From the NCBI RefSeq assembly GCF_034355335.1, contig NZ_CP136422.1:387001-451000 (forward strand): a stretch of DNA of 64,000 nt, read 5' to 3'. Below the pieces are notes generated by a model that was not told where the DNA came from, searched no databases, and saw only the letters and a list, made by a program, of their open reading frames with translations. The translations under genes were made by a program, and so were the position numbers. Position 1 is the first letter of the stretch; every line of letters starts with the position of its first letter. This DNA is from Blautia coccoides (GTDB lineage Bacteria; Bacillota; Clostridia; Lachnospirales; Lachnospiraceae). Positions 1-8,888 of the stretch are shown here, piece after piece.

Positions 1-1
1 A

Positions 2-112
2 ATCGGTCTGTACCTTGTGCGGGAAATTATAAAAAAACAGGCCGGCTATGTCAAAGTAAAAGCAGAGCCGGGTGTGGGGGCAGAGCTTTTTGTTTACTTG
101 AGAAGGGATTAA
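2..112 (+). CDS. Sensor histidine kinase, C-terminal fragment (cut by window start)
   Basis: Only the last 36 codons lie in the window. The visible peptide begins IGLYLVREII and ends in LFVYLRRD. This is the G2-box helix and last beta strand of a HATPase_c domain. It matches the end of the complete kinase at 52056-53036 (IGLYITREIVKRHEGFLKVK), so the lost gene is probably a paralogous BceS-like kinase that controls the ABC genes just downstream. The upstream portion, including the phospho-accepting His, is outside the window. Confidence 0.8.
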   Translation: MGLYLVREIIKKQAGYVKVKAEPGVGAELFVYLRRD

Positions 113-187
113 GAATCTGTCAAAAATGTCATATTTGAGAAAGAGTGTGGAAAGGTTTCTCTGTTATATTATAAAGGAATCAAGAGA

Positions 188-265
188 GCGGCTGTCCAAG
201 AATGCCTTGGATCTAAGGGAAATATCCGGGGATACAGCAGCAGGCTGAACAGCCGCAAAAGGAGG
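188..265 (+). promoter_or_regulatory. Structured 5' leader of the ABC operon
   Basis: The 162-base gap before the ATPase gene holds an outer inverted repeat, GCGGCTG at 188-194 with CAGCCGC at 250-256. It encloses a local hairpin, CCAAG (196-200) with CTTGG (206-210). The outer stem closes immediately before the AAAGGAGG ribosome-binding site at 258-265. The fold could present or occlude the site. The pairing is seen directly; any regulatory role is inference. I could not assign a clean promoter upstream of it. Confidence 0.35.
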
Positions 266-274
266 ACTTTTCAT

Positions 275-952
275 ATGGAAATACTGGTTACAGAGGAACT
301 GAGAAAATATTACCGGCTGGGAGATGCCACAGTCAGGGCGCTGGACGGAATCAACCTAATGGTGGAACAGGGTGAATTTATAGCCATTGTGGGCAGGTCA
401 GGGAGCGGAAAATCCACGCTGCTCCATATGCTTGGCGGCCTGGATGTGCCTACATCGGGAAAAGTGATCGTGGACGGCAGGGATATATCGGGTATGACTA
501 AGGATGAACTGACCATATTCAGACGCAGGAAAATAGGGTTTGTATTCCAGAATTATAATTTGCTCCCCCTGATGAATGTATATGAGAATATTATACTCCC
601 CATTCAGCTCGATGGTTTAAAACCGGACAGGAAGTTTGTGGAACATATTATGGAGATGCTGGGCTTGACAGAGAAGAAGTTCGCCATGCCCAATCAGCTC
701 TCCGGGGGACAGCAGCAGAGAGTGGCACTTGCCAGAGCATTGGCGGCAAAGCCTGCCATTATTTTGGCAGATGAACCCACCGGGAATCTGGACAGCAGTA
801 CCAGCCAGGATGTACTGGGACTGATCAAGGTGTCCAGTGAACAGTTAGGGCAGACTGTGGCCATGATCACCCATAATGAGGAGATCGCTCAGATGGCAGG
901 CCGTATCATACGCCTTGAAGATGGTAGAATCTGCGGAGGTGATGCTGTATGA
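275..952 (+). CDS. ABC transporter ATP-binding protein (LolD/MacB/BceA type)
   Basis: A 225-residue ATPase of the MacB/LolD/BceA family, which powers mechanotransmission-type exporters or peptide-antibiotic detoxification. Walker A is GRSGSGKST at residues 40-48, the Q-loop is FQNYN near 91-95, the signature is LSGGQQQR at 142-149, Walker B is ILADEP at 163-168, and the switch His lies in ITHNEE. The start follows AAAGGAGG. The stop overlaps the permease start by 4 bases, so the two are translationally coupled. It is clearly paralogous to the ATPase at 53143-53835 (shared IGFVFQNYNL and PAI-LADEPTGNLDS). The substrate cannot be read from sequence; lantibiotic or bacitracin-like peptides are the usual ones for such modules. 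Confidence 0.93.
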   Translation: MEILVTEELRKYYRLGDATVRALDGINLMVEQGEFIAIVGRSGSGKSTLLHMLGGLDVPTSGKVIVDGRDISGMTKDELTIFRRRKIGFVFQNYNLLPLMNVYENIILPIQLDGLKPDRKFVEHIMEMLGLTEKKFAMPNQLSGGQQQRVALARALAAKPAIILADEPTGNLDSSTSQDVLGLIKVSSEQLGQTVAMITHNEEIAQMAGRIIRLEDGRICGGDAV

Positions 953-3507
953 TGAAGGTGAACAGTCGGAAAGTCATTACCTCTGTGGCAATGATCACTT
1001 ACAGAGCCAATAAGAAACGGAATGCCCTCACCGTTTTTGCTGTTATCCTCACTACTTTTTTGATAACAGCAGTGCTGGGGATTGGCATCAGTTACTGGGA
1101 CGCAGTATCAGAGCGATCCATTCGTATGAATGGGATGGACTATGACATAGAGTTGACAGAGCCTCGTGCAGAGCAGGTGGAGATGGTAGGAAGTATGGAT
1201 GCTGTGAAGTATGCAGGAGTTGCTGTTAAATGTGCTATCGCAGAAGAATACCAAGACAAATCTCTTGATAAGACAAGGCTTTACTGGGTGGATGATACCT
1301 GCTGGGAGAAGCAGTGCATTCCGGCGTATGAATTTTTTAAAGGAAATTACCCGAAAGAGGAGGAGGAACTGGTACTTTCCACTACAGCATTGAAAGACAT
1401 GGGGATCAAAGATCCGAAAATAGGAATGAAACTGCCTCTTACCTATTATTCTTTAGCGGAAGACCCGGAGAGAACAGATTTGGAAGATGCCGCTCCAGGA
1501 CAGCAGATTATGACGAAAACCTTTATATTGAGCGGATATTACAGGGACTATTCCGGGAAGCAGTATGGATATGTGTCACAGGCATTTTACAAGACAAGCG
1601 GTGTGAGACAGACAGATTTTACCCAGGGCGCACTAAAGATCACCTTAAAGAAATCTCTTTATTCCACAAAAGATATTATGAACATACAGACCTCCCTGAA
1701 CATGAAGGACAGGCAGGTGCTCATTGCGGATGATCAGATAATACAAAATTTTATTAAAATGGCAGCGGGCCTTGGGGGACTGCTCCTCATGATCCTTATA
1801 AGCGGGTATCTTTTTGTTTACAATACGCTGTATATATCGGTGTCCAAAGATATCCGGTATTATGGGCAGCTTAAGACCGTGGGTATGACCTCTGTACAGC
1901 TAAAACGGATGGTTTATCTCCAGGCGCTTTGGAATTCCTGTATCGGCATACCGGTGGGAATGGTGCTTGGCGTTTTGGTGTCGGCAGGAATTGTTCCTAT
2001 GGCAGTAAGATTAATGGACCCTTCCATGTCAGAAATGAAAATTGTCACTGTGCACCCTCTTATTTACATAGGAGCGGCTTTGTTTTCAGCGGCCACGGTA
2101 ATAGCAGGCTGCCGGAAACCTGCCATTATCACAGGCGAATGCTCTCCCATTGAGGCAGTCAGGTATACGGGCCTGACAGAAGGAAGAAAAAAAGAAAAGG
2201 AGAGGGAGAAGGGGTTAAAGGACATGGCCCGCAGGAATATGTTCCGGGACAGGAAACAGGCAGTTGTGATCCTTGGATCTTTTTTCGTGGTGCTGACCGT
2301 ATTTCTCTGTGTCAACGCAGTGGTCAGGGGAAATGATGCTAAAAATATTCTGAATCAGATCAGTTCATGTGATATTACAGTTAAAAACCAGACAACTCTG
2401 GAGGAGAAGCTCCCTCTTATTACAAAAGAGAAGCTGGAAGAGATCCGTGCTATAAAGGGTGTGAAGGAGATAAGGCCTGTGACCACGGCACAGATGATCG
2501 TGCCATACCAGGAGGAGCTGTTGGGCGCATATTATAAAAGGCTGTATCAGACCAGATATTCGCCTGGGGATTATGAGAAGGATATGGCAGAATATAAAAA
2601 GGACGCCTATACACAGAACGATTTATTCGACGGACGATTTGTGGGGATCAGTCTGAAGGAATTCCGGAAGATAGAGGAAATCCTGGGGAAAGATTTAGAT
2701 GAGGAGGCTTTTGAAAAGGGAGAAATAGCTGTGACAGAACCTTACTGGGTATCAGCGGAGGAGATGGAAGGAAAAGAACTTCGTTTTATCCTTCCGGACA
2801 GCCAGGAGCCGGAAAAGGAGCATAGGATAACCATTGCGGCAGCAGGAAAGAGCAGGATGGAGGGAGGGCGTGCCATCGATCCGTCATCCTTTGCAGGAGG
2901 CTATTCCCCCAATCTGCTGGTGAGTAATGCTTTGGCAGAGAAACTTATGGGGAATGGGATACTGACGGAACTGGTAAGGGTAGAGTATAAGGAACCGTAT
3001 GACAGGGACACGGAGAAAGCAGTTAAAAATGTCTTTCGAGGAGAGGAACAGATATCCTTTGAATCTAAATTGTCCAGGTATCAGGAGATGAAGGCATCAG
3101 AACAGCAGGTAAAAATCCTGGGAGTGGGGATGGGGGTTATTCTGGCAGTGCTTTCTATCCTCAATTATATTAATATGATGGCAGCAGGAATCCAGAACCG
3201 AGCCAGGGAATTTGCTACTCTGGAGAGCCTTGGGATGACCTCAGGACAGGTAAAAAAAGTTTTGATCCAGGAAGGACTTGGCTATGGCATATTGTCAATC
3301 TTACTTTCCATGGCAGCGGGACTGCCTCTTAGTTATATGGTCTTTCAAAGTGTAAAAGTATATAATATGGGCTATTCTATGCCGGTCCTTTACAACCTGA
3401 CCCTGTTTGCAGTCATTATTGCAGTTTGTGTCATAGTTCCGCCTGTTATTTACCGAATGACGCAGAAGGAAACTGTGATCGAGAGACTGCGAAGAGATAT
3501 GGAATAA
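949..3507 (+). CDS. ABC transporter permease, two FtsX domains
   Basis: An 852-residue membrane protein with about eight hydrophobic segments in the order 1 + 3 + 1 + 3. There is an N-terminal helix (about 25-47), an extracellular block of about 220 residues, three helices (about 270-390), a second N-type helix near 440, a second extracellular block (about 465-720), and three C-terminal helices. This is the duplicated FtsX/MacB_PCD layout of large permeases partnered with LolD-type ATPases. It starts ATGATG overlapping the ATPase stop. The paralogue at 53819-56440 has the same plan (873 residues). Export or extraction of an envelope-active compound is inferred from family and context. Confidence 0.9.
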   Translation: MMKVNSRKVITSVAMITYRANKKRNALTVFAVILTTFLITAVLGIGISYWDAVSERSIRMNGMDYDIELTEPRAEQVEMVGSMDAVKYAGVAVKCAIAEEYQDKSLDKTRLYWVDDTCWEKQCIPAYEFFKGNYPKEEEELVLSTTALKDMGIKDPKIGMKLPLTYYSLAEDPERTDLEDAAPGQQIMTKTFILSGYYRDYSGKQYGYVSQAFYKTSGVRQTDFTQGALKITLKKSLYSTKDIMNIQTSLNMKDRQVLIADDQIIQNFIKMAAGLGGLLLMILISGYLFVYNTLYISVSKDIRYYGQLKTVGMTSVQLKRMVYLQALWNSCIGIPVGMVLGVLVSAGIVPMAVRLMDPSMSEMKIVTVHPLIYIGAALFSAATVIAGCRKPAIITGECSPIEAVRYTGLTEGRKKEKEREKGLKDMARRNMFRDRKQAVVILGSFFVVLTVFLCVNAVVRGNDAKNILNQISSCDITVKNQTTLEEKLPLITKEKLEEIRAIKGVKEIRPVTTAQMIVPYQEELLGAYYKRLYQTRYSPGDYEKDMAEYKKDAYTQNDLFDGRFVGISLKEFRKIEEILGKDLDEEAFEKGEIAVTEPYWVSAEEMEGKELRFILPDSQEPEKEHRITIAAAGKSRMEGGRAIDPSSFAGGYSPNLLVSNALAEKLMGNGILTELVRVEYKEPYDRDTEKAVKNVFRGEEQISFESKLSRYQEMKASEQQVKILGVGMGVILAVLSILNYINMMAAGIQNRAREFATLESLGMTSGQVKKVLIQEGLGYGILSILLSMAAGLPLSYMVFQSVKVYNMGYSMPVLYNLTLFAVIIAVCVIVPPVIYRMTQKETVIERLRRDME

Positions 3508-3536
3508 CAGATTTGGAGATTCCTATTCGTAGGAAA

Positions 3537-3561
3537 GGCTGCGGGGCAATGGTCCGCAGCC
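3537..3561. terminator. GC-rich hairpin between convergent genes
   Basis: GGCTGCGG at 3537-3544 pairs perfectly with CCGCAGCC at 3554-3561 around a 9-base loop. It lies between the permease end (3507) and the convergent kinase end (3595). There is no strong T-run on either side, so its efficiency as a terminator is uncertain. Confidence 0.45.
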
Positions 3562-3594
3562 TGTTGAGAACTGCCCGGTATTTTTAAAGGTTTG

Positions 3595-4887
3595 CTACAG
3601 CGCATTCCGGATCAGTATGACTGCTGTGAAGGACGTTTCGTCATAGGTTAGGCTCAGCGTTCCCCCGTATTTCTCAACCGACTTCTGTACATTGGTGAGA
3701 CCAAGGCCATGTTCTGATTTCTGTTTTTTATCTGAGATATATCTTCCTTTTTCCACAGTAATTTTATTTATCTTTGTATTTTTGATCTCATAACTGAAAA
3801 AACCATTTTCGGCTATTCTGGCTTTGACGGAGATGCTTCGCTTTCCCGGCTCAGGTATTTTCAGGCAGGCTTCTATGGCGTTGTCCAGAGTGTTGGCAAA
3901 TATGGAGCACAGACTGATCTGGTCCATGGCTGTCACCTCCGGCAGGTCGATGTGGAAAAAGCAGTCGATACTGCTGTCTTCCGCTTTGGTGTATTTGGCG
4001 TTTAACACGGCATTTAGGACGCTGTTTTTGCAGAAACACCGGTTTTTTGGTGTTATCCGGGATTCTAATTCCTGAAAGTAGATATGGGCAGCCTCTTTAT
4101 CACCCTGGTCAAACAGATCACGGATAACCAGAAGATGATGGTTCATATCATGGCGGAATCTGCGTATCTCTGTTTGGTTTCTCTCCAGTTCTTCATAATA
4201 ATCGCGTTGAAGCCTCAGATTGTCCTGCTCCATCTCCCGCTGAAGGGTGTTCACAAAGTATCCTGCCAGATAGAGGCTGCCTATATTGGTTGCCATACAG
4301 GCAATGGCACAGGGCCATATTTTATAGGTTTCTTCAGGAGGGTAATAAATGTATACCGTAATGCTCACAAGGGAGGCCAGGCATATGATCCCCAGAAGGA
4401 TCCAGGTATTCTGACTGTACAGCCGGCTGGCCTGACGGACCCTGTTGAAAAATGTCTTGTAAATAATATACCAGAAAAGAACATGAATGCAGCCGTCCAT
4501 GATATTGACTGTCATATCTACCAGGTGACTCTTCCCACTGGCAAGCCAGATACTTAAGGAGACATCTGAGGATAAAAAATTCAGTGCAATGATCAGAGGG
4601 TAGATGACGGCAGTCACGGAGAACTTGGAGATTACAGAACCTTGAAAGCAAAACAGCATTAACAGCAGAAGCCAGATCAACGCCAGCGTAACGTTGAACA
4701 TGTCCTTGGGATCAATGACCATGCCGGGGATGAAAATGCTGGATATAAAAATGAGAATATTAAAGTGACGTCCCTGCTTTTTTGGAAGGAGACAGCAGAG
4801 CATTCGGCTGAAGAAGACTGAGGTCATTACATACAGGATCATGCTTGCCAGCCGCACTGCATTTTCTATGATGATTTTACTGTCCAT
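3595..4887 (-). CDS. GHKL-family sensor histidine kinase (AgrC/VirS type)
   Basis: A 430-residue membrane kinase. The N-terminal half has about six hydrophobic segments. The cytoplasmic half carries the phospho-His motif RRFRHDMNHHLL, an N-box in NTLDNAIEACL, and GLGLTNVQKSVEKYGG as the G box, ending with the single-sheet GHKL ATPase lobe. This is the class that senses peptides or envelope state and pairs with LytTR regulators, and such a regulator (4958-5659) lies 70 bases upstream on the same strand. The pair is divergent from the BceAB-like genes at 5914-8728, which are the obvious candidate targets. The stimulus is unknown. Confidence 0.9.
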   Translation of the reverse strand: MDSKIIIENAVRLASMILYVMTSVFFSRMLCCLLPKKQGRHFNILIFISSIFIPGMVIDPKDMFNVTLALIWLLLLMLFCFQGSVISKFSVTAVIYPLIIALNFLSSDVSLSIWLASGKSHLVDMTVNIMDGCIHVLFWYIIYKTFFNRVRQASRLYSQNTWILLGIICLASLVSITVYIYYPPEETYKIWPCAIACMATNIGSLYLAGYFVNTLQREMEQDNLRLQRDYYEELERNQTEIRRFRHDMNHHLLVIRDLFDQGDKEAAHIYFQELESRITPKNRCFCKNSVLNAVLNAKYTKAEDSSIDCFFHIDLPEVTAMDQISLCSIFANTLDNAIEACLKIPEPGKRSISVKARIAENGFFSYEIKNTKINKITVEKGRYISDKKQKSEHGLGLTNVQKSVEKYGGTLSLTYDETSFTAVILIRNAL

Positions 4888-4957
4888 GTGTTCTTCCTCC
4901 CTGTGTTTTGATCTGTTCTTTTTCAGTGGTAACTATTGGGTCTCCCCCACAACTGCG

Positions 4958-5659
4958 CTATTTCAGCATAGCACGGGCAAAGGCTGTTTCCAGTTCCTGC
5001 CGAAAGGTTCTGCTGATTGGAAAAGAGTGTGCGCCCAGTATGCAGCGGTCCTTTTCCAGAGTAGTCACATAATTCAGATTTACAATATACCGGTTATGGG
5101 TCCGTATAAAGCAGGTGGGAAGTTCCCGGTATATCTCATCTATCTTACCGTAAAAATCAATAGTCTCTTCCTTCAAAAGGGCCAGTACCTTCCTGCGGTC
5201 ACTTGAAAAGGCAATTGTCTGCGTGAGGGGAATGCGGATGATTCTTGCCTTTTGCTCTATCACAAAATACTGTTCTTTAGACAACTCCAGTTCATTCAAG
5301 GCCTGGTTCAGAACCTCTTGTATTTTTTCTTTTCTATAAGGTTTCAGAATATAATGAAAGGCATGGACTTCATAGCCCTGGAAAACGAAATCAGGATATG
5401 CAGTCACAAATATGATAATGCCTTTCATCCCCTTTTTTCGCAGCAGTTTTGCTGTCTCAATGCCGTCTAGGTTTTTCATTTCAATATCTAAAAAAAGAAT
5501 GTCCGTATCCAGATAAGAGATTCCGGCAGTGAGTTCCTCACCGGATCCATATTCAGATATCTGATGATCCGTTCCCCGGAGCTGTAAGACCTGTTCCAGT
5601 ATCTGTCTGAGCGTTTTTCTCATCTGTTGTTCATCATCACAGATTCCTATTTTGATCAT
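4958..5659 (-). CDS. LytTR-family response regulator
   Basis: A 233-residue AgrA/VirR-type regulator. The receiver domain has acidic residues at D8-D9, the phospho-acceptor D58 in LFLDIEM, and a Lys in KPYRKEKI. The C-terminal LytTR DNA-binding domain (about 135-233) contains CFIRTHNRYIVNLNYV. The start is preceded by AAAGGAG. It is the first gene of the two-gene minus-strand unit with the GHKL kinase. LytTR proteins bind two direct repeats about 21-22 bases apart. Such repeats are visible at 5760-5790, upstream of both this gene and the divergent ABC operon. Confidence 0.92.
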   Translation of the reverse strand: MIKIGICDDEQQMRKTLRQILEQVLQLRGTDHQISEYGSGEELTAGISYLDTDILFLDIEMKNLDGIETAKLLRKKGMKGIIIFVTAYPDFVFQGYEVHAFHYILKPYRKEKIQEVLNQALNELELSKEQYFVIEQKARIIRIPLTQTIAFSSDRRKVLALLKEETIDFYGKIDEIYRELPTCFIRTHNRYIVNLNYVTTLEKDRCILGAHSFPISRTFRQELETAFARAMLK

Positions 5660-5759
5660 GTTGACCCACTCCTTTGAAATCCTAAGCTGCTGTGTAAATC
5701 TTTTGTTCTGTCTATCTGCATTTTACAGGATGCCGGCGCGGTTGTCGATTCTTTCTGCG

Positions 5760-5790
5760 AACTTTACAAAATCAATGTCAAACTTTACAA
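5760..5790. promoter_or_regulatory. Candidate LytTR-binding direct repeats
   Basis: AACTTTACAA occurs at 5760-5769 and again at 5781-5790, an exact 21-base period (two helical turns). A weaker copy, ATTTTACAG, sits about 41 bases upstream at 5720-5728. Spacing and location, in the divergent gap between the LytTR regulator and the ABC operon, match the known LytTR binding layout. Assignment to this regulator is inference. Confidence 0.5.
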
Positions 5791-5913
5791 GGAGTCAAAT
5801 GCAGTCTTTTCTCTTTTGTATTACCATTTATGGTGTAAATATATAACGTCATCTGTCCGTAACCGCAGAGATGCTGAATGGGACAAAGCGTTTATCAGCG
5901 AAAGGAGAATATT

Positions 5914-6669
5914 ATGCTGCAGGTAGAACATTTATCAAAGAGTTACAGAACCGGGAACCAGGTGTATCCCGTTCTCCGGGATATATCAATTGACGTGGAG
6001 AGAGGGGAATTTGTGGCTGTCATGGGGCCTTCCGGCAGTGGAAAGACTACCCTCCTCAACTGTATTTCAAGATTTGTTCCCTTTGATGAGGGGGCAGTTC
6101 TTCTTGGAGGACAGGATATATCTGCGCTTAGGGAGGAGGAACTGGCAGAGGTCAGAAACAGGAAGATGGGATTTGTGTTCCAGGATTTTATGCTGCTTGA
6201 CGGTCTCACTGTGTTTGAGAACATCTGTCTTCCCCAGATAATTGATGAGCGGCCTGTGGCTCAGATGGAGTCCAAGGCAGAGAATATCTGTCAGATCTTT
6301 GGCATTGATAAGATCATGCAGAAGTATCCCGCTGAGATATCCGGCGGCGAAAAACAGAGGACTGCAGTGGCAAGGGCACTTATGAACCACCCTCTGGTGA
6401 TCCTGGCAGATGAGCCTACGGGAAATCTGGACAGCAAATCCTGCAGGGCGGTGATCGACGCGTTTCTGAAAGCCAGGGATACTATGCAGGCAACTATATT
6501 TATGGTAACACATGACAGCTATGCAGCCTCATTCTGCGACAGAGTGATAGTCCTGAAGGACGGGCAGGTGAATGGGATTTTGGAAAATAAGGGCAGCAGG
6601 AAAGCATTTATGGATGAGCTTCTGGACACGATCCGGGTACTGGGAGGGGATTCTAATGACAATGAATAA
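5914..6669 (+). CDS. ABC transporter ATP-binding protein (BceA-like)
   Basis: A 251-residue ATPase. An in-frame ATG exists at 5878, but ATG 5914 follows AAAGGAG and gives the family-typical start MLQVEHLSKSYRTG. Walker A is GPSGSGKTT (about 39-47), the Q-loop is FQDF, the signature is ISGGEKQR, and Walker B is VILADEP followed by TGNLDSK. It overlaps the BceB-like permease by 14 bases. The family works with BceB-type permeases to free cell-wall precursors from peptide antibiotics such as bacitracin. Unusually, the neighbouring two-component system is GHKL/LytTR rather than the usual OmpR/intramembrane-kinase pair. Confidence 0.93.
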   Translation: MLQVEHLSKSYRTGNQVYPVLRDISIDVERGEFVAVMGPSGSGKTTLLNCISRFVPFDEGAVLLGGQDISALREEELAEVRNRKMGFVFQDFMLLDGLTVFENICLPQIIDERPVAQMESKAENICQIFGIDKIMQKYPAEISGGEKQRTAVARALMNHPLVILADEPTGNLDSKSCRAVIDAFLKARDTMQATIFMVTHDSYAASFCDRVIVLKDGQVNGILENKGSRKAFMDELLDTIRVLGGDSNDNE

Positions 6670-8728
6670 AATTATGGGAAAACTGCGGCGTAAAAATAAG
6701 AACCAGTACACCCTTTTAGGAATATGTATGTTTCTTTCTGTGCTGCTGGTGACGTCCTTTACACTTATGTATTTTTCTCCCACGGTACAGGAACTTCTGC
6801 CCCAGGGGGGAGATACAAGAAAGTTATCGTGGCTCATGATGGGAGTTACGTTTTTGGGATGTACGGTATTTACCTTCTATGGGACGAACCTGTTTTTCAG
6901 GAATAAAAGCAGGGAGATTGGCGTACTTTTGGCATTGGGTGAGCGAAAGGGAAAACTCGGAGGATGCCTTGCCCTGGAAGTGGCGGCAGTGATCATAAAA
7001 TACGCAGTCTTCGGGATTGTTCTGGCGGTGCCTGTTTCTTACCTTATATGGAAAGGGTTTGAGTCACTTATTATTACTTCAGTGGGGATGAAATACCGGG
7101 TGGGTGCAGCGGGACTGGCAGTCGGTATTGTATTTGCCCTTTTCCTGGTCATCTGTATCTTTTTTCTGGGGATACGTTTTATCCGGCGGGTCAATATTAT
7201 AGAGATATTGAATGAACAGAGAAAGACAGAGATGGTAAGGGAGGTAAAGTCATGGACAGGAAAAGTCGGGGTTTTACTTATACTTACAGGACTTGTGCTG
7301 GCTATGGCAGTACCTGCAGTCTGCATGAGAGTATTTTTGTTCGTTATGCCCTCATTTTGGAATGTCACTTATGGTATCAGTGCTGTGGGTCTTTATCTTT
7401 TTATGCTGAGCGCAGTGGGGCGCACAGGCAGAGGGAAAAATCCTGAGAAGTATTATAAAAATATTGTTTCCGCTGATCTGATGCGTTTTACAGCTAGGCA
7501 GACCACGAAAAATATGTGTGTGATCACACTGCTGGTCTTCGTGCTCCTTTTGTCGGCATTCTGGGGAGCAATGTATTACCGTTCTGCTTATGCAGGGGGA
7601 GAAGGGGCGCCATACGATTATTCCATGCATTATCCTTCCGAGGAAAAGCAGATCACAAGGGAAGAAATATTCAGCCTTGCCCAAAAGTATCAAGTGCAGA
7701 TAGAGGAATACGAGGAGGCTGAGGCAGTTGTGCTGCCGGTGGATTATAAAATGCGTGATTTGACGGACAGTGGAAAATATGTGGATTTAAATTCCAGAAA
7801 ATTGGCTTCTTTTGTGTCGGCCTCTGATTTTTCCAGGATCGCGGGGCGGGAGATTGTGCTAGAACCGGGAGAATATAAAACAATTGTTTCCAGCGGATAT
7901 CATCCCACCATATGGGTAAAGCCCGACTGTCTGCTGGCAGTGGATAACAGAAAACTGATTTATCAGGGAACAGAGGAGTTTGATAATCTGACAGAGACCA
8001 GTGATCCTTTTGCCTTTATCCTTTCCGATGAGGATTACCGGAGCTTTAAGGAGACAGCAGCAGGATCCGACAGAGAAAAACTGGTTTTCTTTTGTACAGA
8101 GGATGTAAATAACACATACGATTTTGCCGTAGAGCTGAAAAAGGAATACATTGACCATGCGGGGGAGCTTTCCGATCATCTTGCACTATATGATGCATAT
8201 GAGGAGGCTTGTGCCGTGAAAGATGGGAGGGAATATGATTACAGTGGAAAAGCAGGACTTTCAGAAGATAACCCGGAGCTGATGAGTGACTGGAAATATG
8301 CCCCTTTTTTCAAAGTGCTGACAAAGGCTGATGCCATGCAGATGGTGGCTGTGTTTGTGCTTCTGAGTGTGTACATTGCAGTGATCTCTCTGGCCGCTGT
8401 GGGCGTTATGACTTATGTGAGGAGTGTGACCATTGCAATGGACAACAGGCAGCTTTTCGCCGACCTGGGGAAACTGGGGGCGAACAGAGCTTATATAGAA
8501 AGAGTCATATGCAGACAGCTTCGCAGAATTTTCACGTATCCAACTGCGGCGGGGAGTATTATCGTGCTGGTGTTTTCCATGCTGTTAATCTATTTCAATG
8601 ACATGCATCTGGACGCGGCCGAACTGCGGTTATTTGTCATGGAACTGGGACTGATTCTGGGTGTGGCGGTGTTTATGTATGTTATGTACAGGGTGTCCCT
8701 GCGCCGAATGGAGAAGATTGTATTTTAA
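6656..8728 (+). CDS. BceB-like ABC transporter permease
   Basis: A 690-residue permease. The start at ATG 6656 (MTMNKIMGK) follows GGGAGGGG inside the end of the ATPase gene. There are ten predicted membrane segments with a large extracellular domain of about 220 residues (roughly 320-550) between segments 7 and 8. This is the BceB topology, and BceB itself is about 650 residues. FtsX-like stretches are present at both ends. With 5914-6669 it forms a BceAB-type antimicrobial-peptide detoxification or sensing transporter. The substrate is not determinable. A long hairpin follows at 8811-8852. Confidence 0.88.
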   Translation: MTMNKIMGKLRRKNKNQYTLLGICMFLSVLLVTSFTLMYFSPTVQELLPQGGDTRKLSWLMMGVTFLGCTVFTFYGTNLFFRNKSREIGVLLALGERKGKLGGCLALEVAAVIIKYAVFGIVLAVPVSYLIWKGFESLIITSVGMKYRVGAAGLAVGIVFALFLVICIFFLGIRFIRRVNIIEILNEQRKTEMVREVKSWTGKVGVLLILTGLVLAMAVPAVCMRVFLFVMPSFWNVTYGISAVGLYLFMLSAVGRTGRGKNPEKYYKNIVSADLMRFTARQTTKNMCVITLLVFVLLLSAFWGAMYYRSAYAGGEGAPYDYSMHYPSEEKQITREEIFSLAQKYQVQIEEYEEAEAVVLPVDYKMRDLTDSGKYVDLNSRKLASFVSASDFSRIAGREIVLEPGEYKTIVSSGYHPTIWVKPDCLLAVDNRKLIYQGTEEFDNLTETSDPFAFILSDEDYRSFKETAAGSDREKLVFFCTEDVNNTYDFAVELKKEYIDHAGELSDHLALYDAYEEACAVKDGREYDYSGKAGLSEDNPELMSDWKYAPFFKVLTKADAMQMVAVFVLLSVYIAVISLAAVGVMTYVRSVTIAMDNRQLFADLGKLGANRAYIERVICRQLRRIFTYPTAAGSIIVLVFSMLLIYFNDMHLDAAELRLFVMELGLILGVAVFMYVMYRVSLRRMEKIVF

Positions 8729-8810
8729 CCGGTTATCACCTGGTATTGGGAGAGGAGTCTGTACAGTTCTGAAGTAAAAATAGAATAAAATGCTGCATAA
8801 GAATTGCAGG

Positions 8811-8852
8811 GTAAAAAGTGCTTTGTATCAAAAGATACAAGGTACTTTTTAC
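8811..8852 (+). terminator. Terminator-like long hairpin after the BceAB-like operon
   Basis: A 19-base arm beginning GTAAAAAGTGCTTTGTATC pairs with the arm ending TACTTTTTAC across an AAAA loop. Only two positions are not Watson-Crick, and both can form G-U. The 3' arm ends in a T-rich run, so it can act as an intrinsic terminator, perhaps in both directions. Confidence 0.6.
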
Positions 8853-8888
8853 GTGCGCAAAGTATGATATAATCTAAAAAGAAAAATT

